DNA of 64,000 nt. Source: JAZGGS01 sp963764825. Its GTDB lineage: Bacteria; Bacteroidota; Ignavibacteria; Ignavibacteriales; Ignavibacteriaceae. The position numbers and the translations under genes are program-made. The notes beneath the pieces were generated by a model, which saw only the letters and a program-made list of their open reading frames with translations, had not been told where the DNA came from and did not search any database. How positions within the stretch are numbered: the stretch's first letter is position 1; each line of letters starts with the position of its first letter. The stretch spans positions 1 to 64,000 of the forward strand of contig CAVXUA010000005.1 in assembly GCA_963764825.1 (NCBI GenBank), given 5' to 3'. Of the stretch, positions 48,121 through 56,263 are shown piece after piece.

Positions 48121-49589
48121 ATGAACGATTTGACACGCATAGAAGAGAAGCTTAGCAAATCGGAAATGCTTTTCAGCCAGCTGTGGGAAATTTCTGTTGA
48201 TGGTATGCGGTTGACAGATGAAGACGGAATAATAATAATGGTTAATGATGCATACTGCCGCATAGTTGAACTTAGTAAAGATGAATTAGTTAGCAAACCC
48301 TTTTCTAATGTTTATCATTCCTCGGAACAGGAAAGCGTTCTTTCAATGTACAAACAGGATACATTGAACAACGCTATCAAAACTCACTTCGAAAGAGAAA
48401 ACACACTTTGGAATAGAAAGAAAAGATGGTTCGAATTTTCAAATTCCTTCCTGAACATTCCCGATTCCGGAAAAATTACTTTAAGCGTTATAAAAGACAT
48501 TACGGAAAGAAAAAGAAGTGAACTTGAACTGGTTGAGAACGAAAAAAAATTCAGGATGCTCTTTAATAATGCCAACGATGCAGTTTTTGTTACGCAGTTT
48601 ACAGAAGATAAAGCTTACGGCGATTTTATAGAAGTGAATGATATTGCCTGTAAACGACTTGGGTTATACAAAAAAGGAATTTCTCAGTCTCAGTCCTTCT
48701 GCCATAGTTGAACCAAAGTATATTGAGGAGTTTAACAGTTGGATGGAAAAACTGCTTACAGATAATCATGTTATTTTTGAAATTGTACACAAAGCAAAAG
48801 ACAAAAAACTTATCCCTGTTGAGATAAGCTCACATCTATTCAATTACGAAAACAAATTAACCATCCTTTCTATTGCCAGGGATATAACTGAAAGAAAACA
48901 AGCGGAAGAAAAATTAAAACGTACAAGTCTTGTTTTAAGAAATCTTGCTTCACATTTACAGTCTGTAAGAGAAGATGAACGCAGCATGATAGCTAGAGAA
49001 GTGCATGATGAACTGGGTCAGGTATTAACAGTTCTTAAAATTCATGTTTCTCTTCTCTCAAATAAATTAAGAGAAGACCAGGGAGATCTTAAGGAAAAAA
49101 TAAACATTGTTTTAAAATTCATTGATGATACCGTTGAAACTGTTCAAAGAATAACATCAAAATTAAGACCGGGAATACTCGATGAACTGGGTCTCGTACC
49201 TGCAATAGAATGGCAAACAGAGGAATTCAAAAAAGTAACCGGGACTCAATTGTTCAATATCCTTACCTTCTTACGAAATTAAACTGGATGAAGATAAATC
49301 AACTGCCATTTTTCGTATTTTCCAGGAAGCTTTAACTAATGTAGTGCGGCACGCATCTGCAAAAAGAGTTTCAATCACTATAAAAACAATTAGTAAAAAT
49401 TTACTTTTAGAAGTAACTGATAACGGTTTTGGGATTTCAAACGAACAGGTAAAAAATCCTAAATCGCTTGGTATAATTAGCATGAAGGAAAGAGCGCTAA
49501 TCCTCGGCGGAGAAGTTTCTATTGAAGGAATACCAAATAAAGGTACAACTGTTACCGTACAAATTCCGCTGGATGATGTAGTTAAATAA
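48121..49589 (+). CDS. PAS-PAS sensor histidine kinase of the NarX/HisKA_3 class, frameshifted
   Basis: About 490 residues, soluble. Two PAS domains (LWEISVDGMRLTDEDGIIIM; FRMLFNNANDAVFVTQFTED) precede the dimerisation helix with phospho-His in IAREVHDELGQVLTVLKIHV and a short ATPase (IFQEALTNVVRHASAKRVSI; VTDNGFGISNEQV; GIISMKERALILGGEVSIEG). Frame changes are near 48665 and 49260. The NarL-type regulator begins 32 bases after its stop and is its partner by class and position. Confidence 0.9.
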
Positions 49590-49621
49590 TAGGAATAAAT
49601 TTTTTGATTTATAAAAATACT

Positions 49622-50258
49622 ATGATAAAAATTCTTATTGCAGATGATCATGCAATTGTAAGAGAAGGCTTAAAGCAAATTGTTACTGAAGAAAAAGATA
49701 TGCTTGTTGCAGGCGAAGCAGGAAACGCCAATGAAATGTTTGAGCTGTTGAAGAAAGATGATTTTACTATAATTATTCTGGATATAAGCATGCCGGGCAG
49801 AAGCGGTTTGGAAGCATTAAAATTTCTTAAGAAGAATTATCCTGAAGTGCCGGTACTTATACTTAGCATGTTCAGCGAGGAGCAGTATGGCTTAAGAGCC
49901 CTTAAAGCAGGATGCTGCCGGTTATCTTAAAAAAGTAAGCGCACCAACAGAGCTTGTTTCTGCAATAAGAAAAATTGTTAGCGGTGGAAAATATATAAAC
50001 CAATCTCTTGCAGAAAAGCTGGCTGATGAATATGATTCTGACAGGAAAGAAAGAATGCACGATAAACTTTCTAACAGGGAATACCAGATAATGTGTCTTA
50101 TAGCTTCTGGAAAATCTACTGAAGAAATTGCACTTGATCTTTCAATAAGCATCAATACTGTTTATACTTACCGGAACAGGATACTTGAAAAAATGCATTT
50201 GAAATCGAATGTAGAACTGACTCAATATGCTTTGCAAAATAAACTGATTGAAATTTAA
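49622..50258 (+). CDS. NarL-type response regulator, one frame change
   Basis: ATG 49622. Receiver: LIADDHAIVREGLKQIV, phospho-Asp in IIILDISMPGRSGLEAL, Lys in AGYLKKVSAPTELV. A frame change near 49915 interrupts it at AGCCRL. The LuxR-type DNA-binding domain follows (LSNREYQIMCLIASGKSTEE, SINTVYTYRNRILEKM). It is the expected partner of the kinase at 48121. The target promoter is unknown. Confidence 0.9.
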
Positions 50259-50285
50259 ATCCATTAAGTAAGAAGGAACAGGTAA

Positions 50286-51357
50286 ATGAAAAATTCCAAT
50301 TTTAAATATTACCAGTTCGTTATCCTTCCTTTCCTGGTTTTATTAATAAATTCTTGTTCTTCTGTTACTTACGAAAAAATATTATCCGACTCTGCAGGAT
50401 GGAAAATACGACAGTGAATTTCCTTACAAGGGCTGCTCGGATCAGCTGGAAGAAATAAGCGTAACCACTAAAAGAATAAACAGCACAGCTTTTTATAAAA
50501 CATATACTTTCAATCAATCAAACCAACTATAAACTTGATGAAATTAAAATATGGAAATGTTTCTGAGCTTGCATTAACTGAAGGTTACGCAGATCAATCC
50601 AGTTCCGGCACAGCAACGATAATTTATTCCGGTATTGGCAGGGTTGCGCTGCTTTCCTGCGCTCATACAATTCATTACCCTGATACTATTGTTTCGTATT
50701 TTGCTGATGCTGAAGGGAACAAAACAAATTTTGTTGATGCAATTTTAATCAAAGAATCTCAATCGGTTTACGTAGCAGGATTCCCGGGAAACAGCCAGGT
50801 TGAAATTTTAGCTATAGATACAGAGCTTGATCTTGCAATTATCGGAAGAAACTATAGCTCGTTCAGTGATGCTATATTTCCGGTTTTTAATTATCCGCTT
50901 GGCAAAGCGAAGGAACTTGAATGGGGCACTTTTGTTTATGTTTTCGGGTATCCTTTAAGTAACCTGATGATTACAAGTGCGATTGTTAGTACACCCAAAC
51001 AAGGATGAAAGCGGTTCCTTTGTTTTAGATGCAGTTGTAAACCGCGGCTCCAGCGGAGCACTTGTGCTGGCAATAAAAGATGGTGTACCAAATTTTGAAC
51101 TGGTTGGTATCGTTCAATGGGTGCCGGAAGAAGAAACCAACATTCTTATCCCAAAAAAATTGAAGAACAACGAATCTTACAATCCTATAGTTCCATACAG
51201 GGGTGAGGAATTTGTTAAAAGATATTCCTCAATCAGGTATGGAATTGCAAATATTATTTCAATCGAAACTGTGGTTGGCTTCCTGGAAAATAACCGGCAA
51301 GTATTAAATGAAAAGAAATTTTACTTTGATAAGTTTTTATCTTCACGATTACAGTAG
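50286..51357 (+). CDS. Trypsin-like serine protease lipoprotein, frameshifted
   Basis: ATG 50286 with AAGGA upstream gives a lipoprotein signal with lipobox LLINSC. After frame changes near 50395 and 50530 the body has a chymotrypsin-fold protease: His in LLSCAHTIHYPD, Asp in IDTELDLAIIGRN and Ser in NRGSSGALVLAIKDG, where the usual GDSGGP is GSSGA. A third change is near 50998. About 350 residues in all, with no PDZ domain. It should be a membrane-anchored envelope protease or protease-like sensor. It follows the NarL regulator by 28 bases and may belong to that unit. Confidence 0.75.
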
Positions 51358-51358
51358 A

Positions 51359-52488
51359 TTATTGAGCGATTGCACTACTTTCTTTTCCATCAGCTAATTT
51401 CTCACAATAATTTTTAAAGTGAGGTAAGTTCTTTTTTTGAGCTTTTTTCAATTTTGAAAGTATTATCCTGGTTTTCAAATTTTTAAATAGTTTTTTTATT
51501 CCAGAATCTCTATCATCATAAAGTTTTTTAGGAAAGATTTTAAGTGAAAGTTCGGTACCGTCGTTTTTTTCAAGCAGACGATAATCAGAAATAAAAGCAA
51601 AACCAATGTTTGCGTTCTCCTTCTTCGACATAATTTATTTCCTGCTCCTTTTTTTCATTTGATTGAGTTACAAAATGAATCTCCAGATCATCGAAAACAC
51701 ATGTGTGATGACCATTAACCCGGTTGATCGGAGTTTGATCTTTTACGGCTTTTAAACCAGGAACATATTCAAGTTTCGCTTCGATGTCAGTCAGCGCATC
51801 GTGAACAATCAGAATTGGTGCTTTTATAAAAATAGCTGCATCCGGTTTCGAATTAGCAGAACCGTGTTTTTTTGCATTTGGCAATGATGGCACTTCTTTC
51901 CTTATTTCAGAAAGCAAGGCATACTTAATTTTTGTTTTCTCAAAATTCTCGTACTCTTCAGTGTGTTCTATAAATTCAATCCAGGGTTCCAACTGTTGTT
52001 CATCTAGCTTCTTGTGTTCGCAAATATTTATCTGTAAGAAGCATGTACTCAGTTTCTCCAATATTATTTTTCAACAAGCGGTGAGCAAGAATAACATCGC
52101 TGCCTATTATTTTTGTAAAATTCTGGATAACAGTTTCACTCAATTGCCCATAGTGAGCAATAAATTTAAGTGAAAGATTTATTGCAGTCCTGCATGCCCC
52201 GCACTGGCAGACATTGTCCCGCTGGATAACTTTTAAATGCGTATGAAAATCGAGGAACATATTTTTTATCTGCTCAATAAGTTCCTGCAGCGTGGGCGGC
52301 TCCCCTTTCCTGTAAAAGAGTACAGCATCTCCTTCAATTTCTGAAACTGTTAAGTTCAACCGGTTTGCTGCAAAAATCACTTCAACCAGCTCCGAGATTA
52401 TATGGTTGCTGTGTTTTATTTCGGTTTGTGTAATAAATTTTGTAAAACCACTTATATCTGGTATAAAAATAAATGCAGAATTTTCCAT
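51359..52488 (-). CDS. DUF2652 nucleotide-cyclase-like protein with C-terminal START-like region, frameshifted
   Basis: From ATG 52488 the N-terminal 160 residues read FIFIPDISGFTKFI and EIEGDAVLFYRKG. These keep the two metal-binding Asp positions and the GFT and EGDA motifs of class III adenylate/guanylate cyclases; this is the DUF2652 family. A CQCGAC cysteine group is at about residues 114-119. After a change near 52030 comes a second region (IKAPILIVHDALTDIEAKLE; VNGHHTCVFDDLEIHFVTQ) that looks like a START/SRPBCC ligand-binding domain. A further change near 51610 leads to a basic tail ending at 51359. Whether it makes a cyclic nucleotide is unknown. It is convergent with the protease gene, with one base between stops. 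Confidence 0.72.
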
Positions 52489-52734
52489 TATTTAACCTTT
52501 TATTATGTTTTAATATAAGAAATATCAGGGGAGTATTTTGTCATTTATCGGACTAAAAATTCTGAAAGAAATAAAATTCCTCATTGCTTTATCGGAGTAT
52601 GAATATTATCTTTCATTTAAGATAAAACTCAAAACAGAGTTTTACTGATCTGCTGCATCAACTAAAAAAATATTTTGAAGAGCGTAACATTTTTACGTTT
52701 ATAGGAGTCTTATAAGTATGCGTGGAGAGTATAA
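52489..52734. other. Divergent intergenic region with a possible 6-codon leader
   Basis: About 245 bases between divergent genes. Near its right end AGGAG (52703-52707) precedes ATG at 52718, opening a six-codon frame (MRGEYK) whose TGA overlaps the start of the zinc-ribbon gene at 52735. This could be a short leader, or the true start if a base is missing. Nothing else is recognised. Confidence 0.4.
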
Positions 52735-52929
52735 ATGATGACAAAACTTCTTGAAAAGGAAAAAGTAAAGATAAAATGTCCGCATTGCATAAAAGAAGTT
52801 AGCAATGTATGGATTTGTAAGATGGACTCTGTAATTGGTATAAGGTATGCTTTTCTTTGTGGAAGCTGCCAAAAGTTACTAAAAATTTCTGAAGCAGAAA
52901 AGTTATATTCATTCTGCGCATTCTCTTAA
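52735..52929 (+). CDS. Small zinc-ribbon protein
   Basis: A 64-residue protein with two Cys pairs (KIKCPHCIKEV and FLCGSCQKLLK), a compact zinc ribbon between short charged ends. A GGAGAG site lies just before tandem ATGs at 52735 and 52738. Function is unknown. It is convergent with mnmA, 18 bases between stops. Confidence 0.6.
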   Translation: MMTKLLEKEKVKIKCPHCIKEVSNVWICKMDSVIGIRYAFLCGSCQKLLKISEAEKLYSFCAFS

Positions 52930-52947
52930 TTAAACTGCCTACTCTTT

Positions 52948-54005
52948 TCATTCCTGTAAAATAACTCCCCCACCAAAACAAACATCGTCATCATAAAAAA
53001 CTGCAAATTGCCCGGGTGCTATTCCTTTATCCGGTTTATCAATTTTAACATACGCAGAAGAATCGTTGAGCATTTCAAATTTGCAATTATAAAAATTTGC
53101 ACCGTGGCGTAATTTTACTTTTAATTTTTCCTTTTGAGGTGGATTGCCGGAAATCCAATTAAACTTGCCAACTTTAAACTCATCTCTCTCTCTTACTGCT
53201 TTATTTTCCCTCGATATATAAACAATATTTTTCTTCACGTCTTTACCAACAACAAACCAGGGTCCGCCGCCCAGCTTTAAACCGGAGCGCTGCCCAATCG
53301 TGTAATAGTAGTAACCAGGATGCTTACCCATCACTTTATTGGAATCAACATCAATTATCTCGCCTTCAATTTCGCCAAGGTGATGTTTAACAAATCTCTT
53401 TAAATTTTATTTGTCCGAGAAAACAAATTCCCTGGCTGTCTTTACGGCTGCGTGTAGGAAGCTTAAATTTTTCAGCAAGGTTTCTTATTTCTGTTTTGTT
53501 ATACCTTCCAACTGGAAAAAGCGCCCTTGATATTTGCTTTTGAGTAAGGTAAGAAAGAAAATAAGTTTGGTCTTTTACAGGATCGGGAGAAGTTTTAAGA
53601 ATATTTTTTCCATTTGCTTCTTCAATATTTGCATAATGCCCGCTAGCAACTTTTTCAAATGAAGGATCGATCTTATCATAAAATTGCCCGAATTTAATTA
53701 AGCTGTTGCAAAAAATATCAGGATTAGGAGTTCTGCCTTCCTTTATTTCATCAATTGTATAAGAAACCACGTTCTCCCAGTATTCTGTCTGTAAAGGAAT
53801 AACTTCAAGAGGAACTTTAGTTTGTATCGCAAACAGCGCGAGCAAACTTAAGATCTTCTTCCCATGGGCATTCACCTAAAAATGAAAATTCATCCTGCAG
53901 CCATATTTTCAAATAAAAAGCTGTTAGATCATGTCCCTCTTCCTTAAGTAATCTTAAAGCAACAGAGCTGTCAACTCCGCCGGAAAGTAAAACTGCAATT
54001 TTCAT
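52948..54005 (-). CDS. mnmA: tRNA-specific 2-thiouridylase MnmA, frameshifted
   Basis: ATG 54005 gives MKIAVLLSGGVDSSVALRLL, the PP-loop. Catalytic cysteines are in RTPNPDIFCNSLIKFG and SQGICFLGQIKF, and the C-terminal barrel begins HPGYYYYTIGQRSGLKLGGG and ends at CFGGGVILQE. Frame changes lie near 53845 and 53390. The enzyme activates U34 of Lys, Glu and Gln tRNAs with ATP and puts sulfur on C2 using a persulfide relay. It is a housekeeping gene, so its frame breaks support the view that breaks in this window are sequence errors. Confidence 0.92.
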
Positions 54006-54086
54006 AAGATGAATTAAATAAAATCAATTAAACGTTTATTAAAAATAATGATAAAAATATTATCAGGAATGAAATTCAGGATGGCA

Positions 54087-54606
54087 TTACAATTTCTTCT
54101 TCCGTTTCTTCTCAGTTAACCTGTCCAGCACTTCATCATATAATTCTTTCTTAACTTTGCTGAGGATTATTGTTACAAGACGGCTTGAGTTATTTAGTTT
54201 TGTATAAAATCCCAACGTAACTGAATTTTTCCCATCATACACTTTCATTATGCCAGACATTTTATTTTCAAACATTCCACCTTTTAACGATGCGATATCT
54301 TCATAATATATTGTTGACAACTGTCTTCGATAAAAAATAATTTGAACAGACAAGCTTTTCGTCATCAGCTTCTATTTTATATGCAATAATTTTATAGAGT
54401 GTAAAATACTGCCTGTTCACAAAGTAGATAAGAAGTAACGAAATTACAATCGGAATCAGTAGAATGTAGTTTTGATCGACATAAAACACAATTGGAACAG
54501 TATAAAAAACTAACAACAACGTAACGGCAATATTTCCGTATTTATAAAGTAGCCCGAATAATAGCGGGTAAGTGAAGGTTTGTTTTTCAATTTTATTATC
54601 ACTCAT
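54087..54606 (-). CDS. Small membrane protein with PH-like domain, one frame change
   Basis: Two fragments join at about 54340 into a 170-residue protein. Two membrane helices (KYGNIAVTLLLVFYTVPIVF; YILLIPIVISLLLIYFV) are followed by a cytoplasmic part predicted to be beta-rich (DEKLVCSNYFLSKTVVNNI, then EDIASLKGGMFENKMSGIMK and VTLGFYTKLNNSSRL), like bacterial PH-domain membrane proteins, and a Lys-rich end. Function is unknown. It follows no obvious operon. Confidence 0.6.
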
Positions 54607-54739
54607 AATTTAGTAGTAAATTTAGCTATTAAATTTAATATTGCGAATATTGTGAGGAACAGCAGGACTAAAAAGAACTTAGGTTAAATCAAGGTAGGTT
54701 AAAAAACCAATAATCAATGAATTTTAGAATGCAATGCTG

Positions 54740-54773
54740 AAAACCGCCTTCCAGAACAAGGGAAGGCGGTTTT
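54740..54773 (-). terminator. Intrinsic terminator after the DUF4920 gene
   Basis: A 13-base perfect stem (54740-54752 with 54761-54773; core CCGCCTTCC/GGAAGGCGG) with an eight-base loop. It lies 11 bases past the stop of the minus-strand DUF4920 gene, with T bases on either side, so it may work in both directions. Confidence 0.85.
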
Positions 54774-54783
54774 TTACTGAAAC

Positions 54784-55260
54784 TTAACCTTCCTTATTGT
54801 ATATTTCTGCTCCTAAACCTTTAACCTGGTAAATTATCATAGGACCCGTTACTGTGGAAGGATCAAATTCCTGGTCTTGTTCTATGGCAATGTGCTCAAG
54901 ATATTCAATTGCTTCTTCCTTCGTAAGTTCTATTTTATAAACCGTTCCCTCTACTAGTGCAGTTTGTCCCTTAGCTTCAACTGGGAAAATGATGTCGCCG
55001 TCTTTAACTTTTACTTTTATCTTTTCTCCTTCAACATCCGATTCAAGTTCCATCCAGCAGCCCATCATCTTACATACATCCAGAATATCTCCTTCAATCA
55101 GAACATTTTTATCTAGATAATCTTTAGGTGAGCTTAAGATATCTGAAATATTGGTTCTTTCCACCAAAGTAATTTCGCTCCCATACTTACCCTCATCTGT
55201 TTGGGCAAACAAGCATCCACAAAATAAAAGTGCGAGAGGTATTATTAAAAGTTTCTTCAT
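54784..55260 (-). CDS. DUF4920 exported protein
   Basis: A 158-residue protein with signal peptide MKKLLIIPLALLFCGCLFAQ; a Cys pair in the hydrophobic part (FCGC) could be a lipobox. The body is an OB-like fold with KNVLIEGDILDVCKMMGCWM, the CxxxGCWM motif characteristic of DUF4920, which may bind metal or haem. A helical end follows (EAIEYLEHIAIEQDQEFDPS). Function is not established. It is 22 bases downstream of a lipoprotein gene on the same strand, and a terminator follows. Confidence 0.82.
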   Translation of the reverse strand: MKKLLIIPLALLFCGCLFAQTDEGKYGSEITLVERTNISDILSSPKDYLDKNVLIEGDILDVCKMMGCWMELESDVEGEKIKVKVKDGDIIFPVEAKGQTALVEGTVYKIELTKEEAIEYLEHIAIEQDQEFDPSTVTGPMIIYQVKGLGAEIYNKEG

Positions 55261-55282
55261 AAATTTTTCTCCTCGTTTTATA

Positions 55283-56092
55283 TTATTTGAACTTAACCGA
55301 TACTGGTTTTTTAAGTTCTAATTTCATCCCGGGAATTTTTTCAACAAATTCTTTTAAATCTTCAATCTTATCCAGTTGACTTTTTTTCATTATTTCAAGT
55401 GTTTCTTTATTCTTAATTATCTCACCAAAATCCACAGACAGAAGTGTGACCTTTGAACCTTCAACATGAGATGCATTTGTTTCAACAATTTCTCCTTCAA
55501 ACAACAGGGAAATATCAACTTTCATTCCTTCCATTAGTTTTAAAAATTCATCATTAAAATCATCATCACTTCCTTCAGCTTCTAATTCTTGATCATCAAT
55601 ATCAGTTTCGATTTCCGGTCTGTCGATAATAACTTCCGGCAATTCACCTTTAATAAATTTAAAGGAATAATATTCAGAATCTTCTTTTTCAACATCCTGT
55701 TCTTCCATTCCAATTGAAACTTTACTATCAGGTTCCGGTTCAAGGCGGATTTTATTCAGGTCGTCAAACGTATATTCTGCCTTAAATCCTTCCCAACCAT
55801 CTTGACTTACAGTTTCGCCGCCAACATATTGTACCCCGCTTCCAAATTCATTTGCAGATTCTATAAACTCTTCTTCATCAAAAAGCGAAAACTCTTCAGT
55901 TTCGGATGAATCACCAAAAGAACCAGCAAACTGGGAGATCATATCCACAAAAGTCTTACTCATCATAATTGTTTGAAAAATCTTTCCGCTGCCGTCTTTA
56001 TTAATTTTAACTGTTGTTTCAACTTTAAAGCATCCGGTAAGCAATGTAACCACAATAAATATTAGCGATAATCTTTTCAATAATTTCATCAT
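55283..56092 (-). CDS. Lipoprotein of unknown function
   Basis: A 269-residue protein with lipobox LLTGC after MMKLLKRLSLIFIVVT, so it is lipid-anchored. The start pattern FKVETTVKINKDGSGKIFQT is common to a family of secreted alpha/beta proteins resembling LppM/DUF3153. The middle is very acidic (residues about 170-200, many Asp and Glu). ATG 56092 or 56089 with AGGA upstream. Function unknown; it probably shares a transcript with the DUF4920 gene. Confidence 0.68.
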   Translation of the reverse strand: MMKLLKRLSLIFIVVTLLTGCFKVETTVKINKDGSGKIFQTIMMSKTFVDMISQFAGSFGDSSETEEFSLFDEEEFIESANEFGSGVQYVGGETVSQDGWEGFKAEYTFDDLNKIRLEPEPDSKVSIGMEEQDVEKEDSEYYSFKFIKGELPEVIIDRPEIETDIDDQELEAEGSDDDFNDEFLKLMEGMKVDISLLFEGEIVETNASHVEGSKVTLLSVDFGEIIKNKETLEIMKKSQLDKIEDLKEFVEKIPGMKLELKKPVSVKFK

Positions 56093-56263
56093 TAATCCTA
56101 TTTATTAAGTGCTTATAAGTAATTTATTACTCACAAAAATAGTGATTTTTTCCGTCCTTCGTTAAAATATCAAAGTGCTAATCCTGTAATTTTATTAATA
56201 TCATCAGTTCAAATTCATATATTTAGCCAAACAATATGTTTTTATTTCTTTTTACAAATTACG

